DNA from: Gorsachius magnificus
Taxonomy: Eukaryota; Chordata; Aves; Pelecaniformes; Ardeidae
Reading direction: 5' to 3'
Assembly: GCA_034008185.1 (NCBI GenBank)
Contig: CM067081.1
Span: 107,145,265 to 107,209,264, forward strand
Length of the DNA stretch: 64,000 nt
This document shows positions 13,542 to 24,727 of this stretch, one piece after another (the first letter of the stretch is position 1; each line of letters starts with the position of its first letter). The notes under the pieces are model-generated. The model did not search any database and had not been told where the DNA came from. It saw only the letters and a program-made list of their open reading frames with translations. Made by a program: the position numbers and the translations under genes.

Positions 13542-13862
13542 ACCTCTGACTTTCAAAGAATGCATAAATTTCCACATGCTTCTCACAGCGGCATAAAATT
13601 TTCAGACCTGGTATGCCAACAAGCATCTCTGAGATTATTTCTCCTGGCAGATCTTGATGAAGAATTGTCTGCCATAAGAGGACTTTGAATTGTTCCCCCT
13701 GTGCTACATGATGATGTTAATGAACAAGATACTGCTCTGCTGATGGCACTGGAAATGGTTTGCAGACTCTTCAAAGCTGCTCACTTACTTCAATTCCCAC
13801 AACTGTGAGAAGAATCTGGTTACCTTGTGGAACCCAAGGAATGTCATCACTCATATAAGGAG
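13542..13862 (+). pseudogene. Possible decayed coding segment, parent unknown
   Basis: In one plus-strand frame, 48 codons are open from 13542 to a TGA at 13686-13688. The same frame is then open for 39 more codons to a TGA at 13806-13808. The conceptual product is rich in Leu, Asp and Glu in an amphipathic pattern (for example LFLLADLDEELSAI and ALLMALEMVCRLFKAA), unlike typical chance translations of AT-rich DNA. A CACAG acceptor-like site ends at 13588 and a GTAAGG donor-like site begins at 13863. I do not recognise the family. It could be a decayed exon or retro-copy, or a coincidence. Confidence 0.25.
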
Positions 13863-16254
13863 GTAAGGACTTTACAAATATAGGAAATCCCTAGGAAGAG
13901 AAAAATTTGTATGGTTTTTGAGGGCTACCTCTGAGCATAAATCAGGACCTCACATGAGGGCAAATGTAGCTGTATGCATGCAGGTGAGTGTGTGTGCTTG
14001 CATATGAATTCAGTAGTGAGTTTTCACTCCAAGATCCAACCTCATCTTGATACGTCCCTAATCCTAAAACATTTCTCTTTTCACTTCCATCCTGATATGC
14101 AACAAGAAGCTGCTGCAAATTCATCTCACACTTCCCACAAACAGTTCCCATTCCATAATATTTTTCTTGTGCTGTAAATTAATTAGAAAGCTACTGCCCA
14201 TTAAACTCACCCCAGAAGACTGAAATTATGATATCATCAGTTTTAATTTCATTAATAGTTCTTTGCTTTTTCATGCTTAAAGACTGTATATTTTGAAATA
14301 TTAGTGCACTGGGGTCTGTGAAAAATTGATACATTTTCCATTTATATAAAATGTTCAACACTGGAGCAAGAGTTTGTCTGTCATCAGAGAAAGGTTATGA
14401 AGGCATTCTTTTTGTCTTAGTAATCCATGCATAGGTTTATGAACCCAGTGTGGTTTATGAACTAATCCACACAGCTCTAGAGGTTTAGATTTTGACTTTC
14501 AATCAGTGAATTAGCTGATGAACATAAAATGGCAAATAGCCATGCTACACCCCAGCGCCTACTGATCTGTACAAGTTATGCTACAGGTTAGCTTGGCTAG
14601 GCTGACTATATTAATTTGCAATCAAATTTCCCCTTCAGCTCTGCCTTTTTGCTATAATATGATCATCTTTGGGGCCAATTTGAGAGATCTTCTAACAAAT
14701 GTAGTGTTTCATGGAGGTGAACTAACAAGAAATCAGGAGACCTGTTTGCCACAATGGCTACTTTATCATCCAAACCAAAATTAGGTATAGGCTGCACCCT
14801 AAATGAACAAAAAATGCAGCAGTTTTACAGACCTCTGAATCCTGATCTCAGAAATAAGGTAAAAATACCATTCTCTTCCAGAAATAAACACAGTAGAATA
14901 AAACAAGTGTAAGTGTATTTAGATTACAATCAAACTGGTTCAAGAACCCGGTCTACAGATGTCCTCTGCACAAAAGTAATTTTAACTTAAATAGGATTTT
15001 GGAAATTTTCCTCTCTTCTTCTTCCAATCTTCTGCTAAAATATTTTCATAATAAAGGAATAGTTCTTTGATATTAACAAGTTTATATAAATATTTTTACT
15101 ACTTATCTCACATAAATATCATAAACTATTTTCAGTTATTGCAATTAAAAACAAATGGAGATTTGAAATCAATTAAGTAATAAACCAAAACCTGTCAATG
15201 GAGCTATAATTTAATAATAATTTTTAAATAAGCAGCTATTCAGGATAGACTCTTCCAGCAATGATTGCATAAGGAAATTTTTACTTGCTAATATAAAGAG
15301 GATCTGAATCTGAAGGTGCAGAAAATGTCCTTGGGTGAATTTTTAACAGGACCTAGGATGAAATTAATTCTGCAACTCTTATTATTGTTAATGGGAGTTA
15401 TTCAGCCAAACCTTCACGCACGAGTCACAATTAATATGTACCCCTTATGTTTTTTTCTGTATAATATTTGAAATTAATTTCCATAAACAAGTTCCCAGCA
15501 GTTATTTAATACAGTAGAACTGATTCTGATTCCACAAAGGTCCCTTGATTCACTTCAGCATAAGCCTGAAAGTGTAGCAACATTAAAAGGAGTAAAGCAC
15601 CTGACTGAACACCTTAAATTAAATACTCACCCTGGTATTACTCAACTAATTTCAACAAGCTAGCCCAAATTCACACTAGTATAAAAAGAAACCAGAATCA
15701 GACCCCTATTTCTACAAACCAATTTGTTCCTTAGCTTGTCCACAGTGACTTTTCCACATCAGTAACTTTTAGATGTGGTCTATAAACACTTTACCTGCTT
15801 GCTCTACTGGCAACTGCTCCAGCATGGAATTCAGTTCTGGTGGGTAGTATTTATTCTGGTCAGATGCTCCCAATGTTTCTTGTAAATTTGAGACTGTTAC
15901 ACATTACTTCAGTAAGAATATACTTCTATATGAGAAGAACTGAGGAAAATTGATTTCTGTTTGTTCCTCTCTTTAACCTCACTTGCAAGAAAGCAGTAAT
16001 CCAATGTATTTCAATATTGGTCCTGTCATTCACTGCTTTTCGTGCCAGGCTTCTTGATTTTCTAAGCATCTCTTCTGCAAAGGAACTGCTGAGTTCAGCA
16101 TAGTGAATATTTTTGTACAGAATAAACTTTTTAGTTTACTTGCATGCACCATAAGCCACACAGGTGGAAAAAACCCTACCACTGATTATGCAAAACCTAT
16201 GGATACAAAATGTAAGGGCCATGACTACTTATGACAGTATTTGGAGGAATCCAC
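13863..16254. other. AT-rich noncoding stretch, no gene recognised
   Basis: Unique sequence with no repeat family or long frame recognised. Around 15050-15230 the DNA is especially AT-rich. Confidence 0.5.
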
Positions 16255-16860
16255 TTAACTGCATTTTACTGTAGACTTTTTAATTTTGAGACTTGCTCCA
16301 CTGGCAGCGGTGACTGAGATGAAAAATCCTACTGGACAAGTCTTCTCACTTTATTGTGTAGGTACCACTTGCTCTGCTCCTGAAACCCACAAATCTGAGA
16401 ATGTAGGGCTTTACCATCCCTGATGATGGTTCCTCTGTGGAGAATCAGCTACGTTCATGGTTATCACACACATGATATCTGGAAAAGTCCTGACAGTGTA
16501 CAAGTCCTAATACTATCTGAACTCGTTCAAGTTCTCTAGGATTTGGCACCACACGATAGTTCTGAGGAGGTCTGCAGGCTTGCCAGTTGTTATACCCACT
16601 AAAACAATTTCATCATATTTCCACTTAGTTTCAGACAGAACCAAAGCAACAACTTGAATAGTTTTGCCCTTGCTTTTGCCATACTGTCTTAAAAATGTGC
16701 AGATTACAATACTATTTGCTACGATACCGGTTAGTGCAAGTTGCCCATGCAGTCAGCTGGAGTCAGCTAGTTTGCAGCTAGATGAGTGGGTGTTGACAAT
16801 ACGGTAGTCTCCTATTTCTGCCAGAGGTTTCTACTCCTCATCACTGATGCTAAAAAGACA
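16255..16860 (-). pseudogene. Probable decayed coding sequence, parent gene not recognised
   Basis: On the minus strand one frame reads like protein across roughly 600 bp. It has a 79-codon open block (16516-16752) and protein-like stretches on either side. The block contains a Gly/Lys-rich turn, a hydrophobic beta-like run (TIQVVALVL), then KWKYDEIVLVGITTGKP and an amphipathic ILENLNEF end. Downstream in the same frame a segment contains CPVGFFISVTAASGA. In-frame stops lie at 16831-33 (TAG), 16753-55 (TGA), 16513-15 and 16507-09 (TAG), 16411-13, 16351-53 and 16255-57 (TAA). A shift of frame near 16830 may extend it upstream. I cannot name the family, and no ATG-initiated frame of useful length exists. 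The call rests on amino-acid character and frame persistence only. Confidence 0.35.
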
Positions 16861-19800
16861 TCCACAGTTACTAGCTTAGGCTTAGGTATTTATGTAATGA
16901 ATTCCATCCTCACTCTGGCAGGTCTACTATTGAGCCAGAAATGACAAAAAATGCCCATTTAAAGTACTTGAGAGGATTTTTTTGTTCTCATATTATCATT
17001 AACACTTTGTATTATAGAAAGTAAGCTTATAAAGTGTTTGGATGATGTTAGTCTGGGGAAAAGCTGGAAATGAACTCAGAGCTTATCAGCTTGTGGTGTT
17101 GCTTAAAGAGTGGTTGTATTACCGAGTAGCCCTTGGAAGAAATGTAATCAAGCCTGCATGGTGCTGCAGATGCGTTAATAAATCCTGCCTCACTCAAGGG
17201 TCTCCATGGAACCACCTCCCTGTCTCTGTATCCACAGCCCTGGTAATTTGCAACCTAGATAAGCTGCTCATGGATAATGAGATCTGGCTGCATTTCTATA
17301 CTAGGACTACCTCTATATCTAGCTTACAGATCTCTTATTCATTTTCTCTGATATGACTGTGTCATGTACTCATTGTCCGATTTTCCCATTTAATATCTTA
17401 CTTGTGATTTCTAAGAACGAGAAGGCATGAAAAAGACATCAGAACATAGTCTGTAAGAATAGAAAATTAATGACTTTCTGTAACTGTCCTGAAAAATAAA
17501 AATGCAGCAATGAGTAGCAGAGACAGGATAAGATTCAGTCACTGATCTTTGTATTTCTGGGAGGAGGCAAAATATTGATGATACCTGAAACTACAGAGTG
17601 TTTTGTAAAACATCAACCCTAAACAGGTTTGCATTTCAGTCATTTGGACAGTGAAAGTATAACTGTTTATCTCTGGAGCTGCTCTTGTATGTAAAAACAT
17701 GTGTGTGCATAAGTATTTCTAGTAAAAATTATTCTGACTTGAAATATTATCAAAATTTTATTTTAGCTGTCTTGCAGCTTAGTGGAAAAAAAAATTCTAA
17801 CTAAAAAAATAATGAAAAAGTCCCCCAAAGCCCAAAACCCTGTATGCCACTCAAACCTTGAAGAATTATAATTTAAAAGGAACAGAAGTTATATTATAAA
17901 TTCACAAATAAAATGCCATATGGAAGAGAAAGTCCAAAATCTTATATACATATAAACAACTAAGACCAAAATACTCAAACTTTCAGCGAATTCATGGATT
18001 TACAGAAACTCATTCTCTTTGAAAAAAGTTAGAGTATTTTTATTACTTAAGTGCTTAAATATCTGAAATATATTTAGATATCAATTCAAAATAGCAAGAT
18101 ATCAAAGTATAATTAAAAAAGATAAAGAAAGAAAGTATTTTAATAGTGGGAACCAACTGTTCTAAATTGGCAAGAAATGAGAAAAAGAGCAGCAAGATTC
18201 CACTTCCAGGCCCAAAAAGGCAGGAAGACAACATCTAAGATAAACATGCTTGGAAAAAAACAGGAAAAGAGAAGAGGTATGCTGCCATCCCTGCAACCCT
18301 TACCAATGGAGAACATTTCTCAACTAAAACTCATTATTTTTAGCTGAGGATCTCCTTCCATTTGAAATAAATCAAAATCACATATTTCTTTTAGGTCAGC
18401 TCAACATTAATCCAAGCCACAGCCTTACCTCATGCCCCTCCATCTTCTGTACTGACTGGACTATTAAATCATCTCACTGTCGCATATTTGTTCCTCTTTG
18501 GCTGACTGGGTCACTTCATCATGGGAGACACTTGTACTTACCGAGACTATAACTCGTGCGTTCCCTATGTATGAGTCATAGAGAATAGGATATCTGAATT
18601 TCAGCTATGGTAAGGCACTACGCACAACACATAGATGTAACATTAAGTCCAAATACAACTTCAACCTTTCTTAAAATTATGTGTTACATGCCACGTGTTT
18701 GAAAAATATTTTAACTTTTTATTAAAAACATAAGACAAATATGAAATGAAACTGACATTATCAAATGCCAGATATGCTTCATTTGTTTCATCTCTTCTAT
18801 GAATAATTTCTATGCATCAACATTACTTTTTTCTTGAATATTATAACAACATCTATCATAATGACATTATGAAAATTTGTCACACAAACCCTGATCCTGC
18901 AAACCTGTGTGTACAAACATCCCTACTTAATAAGTCAAGCAAATATGCAAATAGACTCTTGCGTAAGAATGCGATTGCTTCCAAATTGATGACACTGGGA
19001 AGCTTAACTGGTATTCTTAATTGATTCAGGCATATCCTGTAGGAATATGTTGTAGTGTTCCTATATTATTCTCTCCTTTTTTATGCTGAGAGAATGGTGA
19101 AATTGTCTGTGTTTCAGAGATACTAAGATCCTTCGGGTTTAGTTGCTTTCAGTGACAGTATGTCTAAGAAAAACCCCAGCCCCAAAACCTCAAATGTGGA
19201 AGAAAAACCCTGAGGCTGAAAGTCTCTGCTCTTGAAAGGAGTCCTATAAAAAAGAAAAGCAGTTCTTTGCTGGTGCAAGGATATGTCTTAACAGTCCTTA
19301 AGGCCCTACACTATGAACCCTGAACACACATATATGGCTATACAAATACTTCTAAATATTAAGTTGTAACTTCAAACTTGCTTAATCAACAGTAATTCAA
19401 GCAGAAATATCATTAAGAAAAATAATTTTGCTGACACAGACTTCCATTAAAAGCATCTTAAATTGGAATGGCTGCACACAGAAAATGCTTTTCGCCCCAA
19501 AACAACTGTCAGTGATTAGTCTATAAAAAAATTCATTTATCCTAGAATAGAAAATCAAACCAGGAGCAGCTTTGTTCAAGCATCTGCTAGCAATGGAAAA
19601 CATATTTTGTCTTTGGCCAAATGTCTGCAATAATGTTTTTATTTTGGAAGTGTTTTGCTATTTGATATTCCCCTCATTTTTGTTTCGTAGATTTCATGCT
19701 GTAGCCACAACAGTGTTAACACCACTAACTTTTTTGTGTTCCTTAATAAGGAAACCTATGGTTTGAAATTAAAAAACACCACCAGAATTAACATTTGCAT

Positions 19801-20443
19801 AGTCATTGTAGAAGAATGATTAGACTAATCAAAATTCTTTGATTGAAGAATGTTTCCCAAGTGTCGGTCCCTGATAATTACTATGCAACCACTACATTCT
19901 AGGACATATAATGGGAGGCCTCAATGCAAATGCTTTTTTACATAGAAATTTTTTATTTTTTACATTTTATACATATTTATATATAGCTGATGCAACCAGG
20001 GCTTTAGGAGCCGGTATTTTCAGAAAATTAGCAAATGTTTTGGACCTTGGGATTGAAATCACAAATGCCAACAGTACAAAACTCTACTTCAGTTTTCTTA
20101 AGACAAAGGCAAACAATCTTATTTTCTTTCTCCATTTCAAGTTTAAGTGTGATGCCACAGGTTTATTGCACACTACTGAAACCAAGTGCTGAACACCTTG
20201 AGTCAAAATAAAACACAAATAAGTACAACAGCAATTATTCAAAAAAGTCCACCTGGTCTTAAATAATAATATATCCTTCTTATGATGATATGTGAATGTA
20301 TTGCACCTTTTGATGTATTTGTCCTTCATACAACCAACATTTTGACTCCAGCAAGGCATCCACAGCCTTCACTAGTTAAGGACTCAGCTGATATACTGAG
20401 TAAAAGCTTTACTAAGCTAATTTACAAAGAATCATTAGTGACA
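16861..20443. other. AT-rich noncoding stretch, no gene recognised
   Basis: No repeat family or domain was recognised. Open frames up to 104 codons (17042-17356, plus) lack motifs and are treated as chance. 18060-18140 is a patch of very AT-rich sequence. Confidence 0.5.
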
Positions 20444-20460
20444 TTTTTTTTTTTTTTTTT
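20444..20460. repeat. T17 homopolymer
   Basis: Seventeen consecutive T on the plus strand. It could be the reversed poly(A) tail of a minus-strand retrocopy, but no recognisable body was found next to it. Confidence 0.85.
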
Positions 20461-20703
20461 AAAGCAATTGGCAGAAGAGAGACAACAGCATAAGAACAGT
20501 TGTGGAGGAGGAATTGAGCTAACCTCGTGATCACAGCACTTGTGCCAATGCTGAGAAAAACAGGCTCCGCTCCTTTGCTCCTTCCCCTGGGTTTCAGTGC
20601 TCAGTGCCCCACTAGCAGGAGAGTGCCCTGGTTTTCCATGAGGAGGTTGTTCTGGGATGAGAGCCTTCTCCAGCTTTCCTGCTTAACTTTCTTAATTTTG
20701 CAG

Positions 20704-20865
20704 AAGAGGAGAATCAGAGACCAAGAAGCAACTGAAGAAAAGAAAGAAGAGAACCTGATTCTACATCTTTGGGAGGAGAGTCTGTATTTCAGCACCAGCT
20801 CTAAAGACTTTGAATGTACTTAACAATAATAAAACACATAAACATCCTCTAGAATAAAGGCTGGG
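20704..20865 (+). other. Candidate 3'-terminal exon with polyadenylation signals
   Basis: A long pyrimidine-rich tract ends in TTTTGCAG at 20703, a strong splice-acceptor context. It is followed by a purine-rich, exon-like block that stays open for 39 codons (EATEEKKEEN-type composition) to a TAA at 20821. Two AATAAA hexamers follow at 20828-20833 and 20853-20858. This order of acceptor, open tail and poly(A) signals is what a last exon looks like. No upstream exon was identified and the protein is not recognised. It may be a noncoding transcript or a coincidence. Confidence 0.25.
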
Positions 20866-23613
20866 ATCATCCCCTGGATTCTTCTTTACTCCTGAAGGTG
20901 GGAAATATCAATAAAAAAAAAAAAGTTAGTTACATCCTAACTGAGTGTTGAAACCGTTAAGAAATGATCCAAAAGAAAATGCTCTTCTTATTCTCTGGCT
21001 ACATTTTTGAACAAGAGTAATACCCATGGCAGGGAAGGTATACTGACTTACATTAGGTGTACTAAGCACATAGACATCAGATTGGGTTTTTTCAAGCATA
21101 TGGTAGCAGATTTATTTCTGGTCACAGTTTGTGGGTTTCAATATGGTTTACATATAAAGGAGACACCATGCTACTCAGACATGGATAAGACACAAGAACA
21201 TTCACAAATGGGAAAGTTGGAGACAAAATATTAAGCACCTTACCAATCTTACTGGTAAAAGCTATGCTCATATTTTAAGAGCTACATGCTTTTACTTAGA
21301 CAGTGAAGCAACCTTTTGCACACAATAGCAACTTGCCCAAGGTCAGACCACAGGCTCAAAGCTAAAAGCAACTTCCAAGACCAAGAAAGGTTTTAACTGC
21401 TGCATGTTCTTATCTCACCAGAGTAAATTTTAAGAGCAGCTATAAGACAGAATATAATTGCTGCATATTTAATTTAAAACACTATACAGGATTATAACAG
21501 TCCCTTTTTACAGTGTATAGAAAATATATGCATCACACAATCCCACCTTTTTCCTACACTCACGATGTTTGAATTATTTATGTAAGTAGTAATTGGAAGG
21601 ATGATTAAATAAAACCACCCAGAAGAAGCTGCGCATAAATTTCACTAGTTTTGCAGTCACATTTAATATCACAGTGAAATATACATAAACCAAACTTATG
21701 TCTATGAAGGAAAACATACAAATAAATAAAATTATTTTCAATTCTTAGTTGGTCCCTGGCCTAATAAATGTAGCATAATGCTTTCACACTGCTTCCTCTT
21801 TTAGAATGGTACAAGAGTCTCCTTCCATAAGGGCCAAAAGCAATCAGCACTAAGAGCACCCACCGGCTGCCAGAGCCCTTCTGCTCACACCGCGGTTGCC
21901 GCAGCGATGCTCTTCTGGCAGGAAAGGGAAATCACTGACATTGTTGCGTCTGTAATAAAAACTGTCGAGCTGGTGATTCAGTACTGTCAGGCACAAGTAT
22001 TTATCTGATAGCTGTTCCTGGGAGTGAGTGTTGTGCTAAGTGCTCTGGAGGAAAGGAAAGCAAAAACCAAAACAGGATCCATCTATAGGGTTTTATGTTC
22101 ATATTGAGGCAATACAATGATACCAGGCTTTAAAAAGATGTCAAGGGAGGTGGCTAGAAGGAAGAAAGAGACAACAAATGTTATTAATTGGTCACTTCAG
22201 TCTAGTCCCTATCAATGTTTTTTCACCCTATCATCAATCTCTATTCACTGTGGCACAGCTGGCAAAATATTACGTGGCAGATCATTACAGGTGAAAACTG
22301 AACCACACTAGCAGACCTGTGTGTAAAAGCCTGCTTAGCAAACAACATATGTTTTGTTTTGTTGTTGCTTTAAATAAATGTTAAATTCCCTAAAAAAGAT
22401 CTTTTGAGACACGAGCAAAGAATAGGTCTCCTTCCTTTAATCTCATTTCAACTTTTATTTAGTCTCAGTACTCTGTTTTGTGTTTAAAATGTTCATGCTT
22501 GTCATCTACTGATACTGAAAAATTAAAATCTTTTAGCATGAAATTTAATTTCATGCATTACTTAATAAACATTAAAAAAAATCTAATATTTTTTTCTTCA
22601 AAAGAGCAGTATTTTGTTACCACAGATGTTGCAGAACATTAGCATGACTTGAAAAGTTAAGATAAGAGTATCACATTTATCACATATCCTGGAATTATTT
22701 TGGTTCTTCACTTTTACAATGCCTAGTGCAAGGGAATCCTGATCCATATACCATAAGTAAGTAAAACCAATAAAGCACAGGATCCAAGTTCTCTTAAGTC
22801 CTGCATTACAGACACTGCCTCTTTGGTGCTGCAGAGTTACTCAACAAACAGAAAGATATTTAGTTCCTCCTCCTGTATTTCCCTGGTCTAAAAAACACAC
22901 CTGCTTTGTTAACCATAAATTACAGATGATAAAGAATAAGATATCAGGATCTTCTAATTGTTAACTTGCAAGACTGGTTATATCAGTTCCTTCCTACAAA
23001 TATCTCATGTCAACTCTCCTGGGAAAATCCTAATCCTAAATCTGGGATAATCCTATAATAAATCATACATACTCTGTTCCTGCTCTTAAAACTTCCTTTT
23101 GCTTTATTGTAGCTTTGGTTGAAATCTTAGCTCCAAAAGTATTTTTTGTAAAGGTTCCTTTCTCTTCAACAGGGCCACAACTCCAGAAACTGGGCCTCTC
23201 TCCTTACCCATAATTATAAATCTTGAACTAAATAACATGAATATAGAACAGACAAGAAACCTATTCCCAGCCTTCATGGGCAGAAAAATAACTGTCAAAT
23301 CCAATCAGAGATTAATCTTCAGTGGGGTGAGAAGAAGCAATGGCAAAATCTGCATGTAGTGAATGGACTGCCATTCCCAAAAGAGTTCTCACACACTTGA
23401 GAACAAAATTTAAAAAAATAAAACCTCCTTAAAATAAATACAACACAGGTAATGCCTAGAATAAAAACCTGCAGAATAGCAATAAAAAAAGAAAACTCAT
23501 TAAAGAAATACAGACAATTTAGTCTGAGATGCAATTAGCGCTCTGAGTAGCCAGGGTAGTTGACCTTTTGTGTGTGTAGCAGTTGATGCTTTTCCACCTC
23601 CAGTGATTATTAC
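20866..23613. other. Mostly AT-rich noncoding stretch
   Basis: No gene or repeat family was recognised apart from the CpG-dense patch listed separately at 21840-22060. Open frames do not exceed about 75 codons. Confidence 0.5.
21840..22060. promoter_or_regulatory. CpG-dense, possibly conserved noncoding element
   Basis: About seven CpG dinucleotides fall within roughly 130 bp (21860-21990), in a window where CpG is otherwise rare. The surrounding 200 bp is GC-balanced and lacks simple repeats. It includes a TATCTGATAGC GATA-type motif near 22000. These features suit a constrained regulatory element, but a conserved exon or chance cannot be excluded without cross-species alignment. Confidence 0.25.
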
Positions 23614-24300
23614 AAAATCATAGAATGATTTGGGTTAGAAGGGCATCCGGTTGAAAAGAGCATCTAGTTCCAAACTCCCTGCCATGGTCAGGGACACCTT
23701 CCACTAGACCAGGTTGCTCATATCCCCATCCAACCTGGTCTTCCATCTTTTCCAGGGATGGAGCATCCACAACTTCTCTGGGCAACCTGTTCCAGTGCCT
23801 CACCACCCTCATAGTGAAGAATTTGTTCCTTGTATCTATTCCTTGTCCTATCACTACCTGCCTTTGCAAAATGTTCCTCTCCAACTTTCTTGTAGGCCTC
23901 CTTCAGGTACTGGTAGCCTGCTATAAGGTCTCCCCTGAGTATTCTCTCCTCCAGGCTGAACAACCCCAACTCTCTCAACCTGTCTTCATAGGGGAGGTGC
24001 TCCAGCCCTCGAATCATCTTCATGGCCCTCCTTTGGACTCGTTGCAACAGGTCCATGTCTTTATGTTGCAGGCCCCAGAGCTGAACACAGTACTCCAGGT
24101 GGGGTCTCACCAGAGTGGGGTAGAGGAGGAGAATCACCTCCCTGGACCTGCTAGTCATGCTTCTTTTGATTCAGTCTAGGATATGGTTGGCTTTCTGGGC
24201 TGCAAAAGCACATTGCCAAGACATTTTGTGCTTCTCATCAATAAACACTCCCAAGTCCTTCTCCTCAGGGCTGCTTTCAATCCATTCTCTGCACAACTTC
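23614..24300 (-). mobile_element. CR1 LINE, 5'-truncated, minus strand
   Basis: Read on the minus strand, this is the C-terminal part of the CR1 reverse transcriptase and its 3' UTR. Family landmarks include a KDLGV(F/L) block, [53 protein letters not shown] as separate adjacent motifs, and [15 protein letters not shown]. The terminal ATTCTATGATT octamer remnant lies at 23614-23628. The longest open piece is 146 codons (23718-24158), and the frame is broken by shifts on both sides. The 5' boundary near 24300 is where similarity fades. It is a moderately old, non-functional copy. Confidence 0.9.
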
Positions 24301-24549
24301 ACATCAAGTAAGGTCCTATCATTCTTAAGGAACACCCAGCACATTTCTCTAAAACAATATTCAACCAATTACAATATTTCTCACATAAAACCCTATGGTG
24401 TGGTTCTAGTGCAGCCTTTCTGGCTGATACGTTGTTTGTATGTTCATCTTTCAGACCCTCTCATACAATCCAAGATGTATAAGCTATTCCGTATGTCAGT
24501 AACTACTAATGGTTTCCTGAAAAGGTTTTGGTGTAAGTTCAGTGAAAGG

Positions 24550-24727
24550 TATAATTTAGCAAGCAGATTTAGCAAGCAGCAGATAAAACAATTAGACTAA
24601 AGATCTTTTGCGAAAGAAGTGGCTGGCAGTACACCCGCGGTGAAGGCTGACTTTATAATTTAGCAAACAGATTTTATAAGTGGCAGATACAACAATTAAC
24701 AGCAAAATCTTTTATGAACAAAATAGC
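24550..24727. repeat. Diverged 74-bp direct repeat, 104 bp apart
   Basis: Copy 1 (24550-24623) and copy 2 (24654-24727) both begin TATAATTTAGCAA and align without gaps at roughly 75-80% identity. Shared landmarks include CAGAT, ACAATTA and ATCTTTT. A 30-bp spacer lies between them. This indicates an old local tandem duplication. An ATTTGCAT octamer motif lies just downstream, near 24750. Confidence 0.75.
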
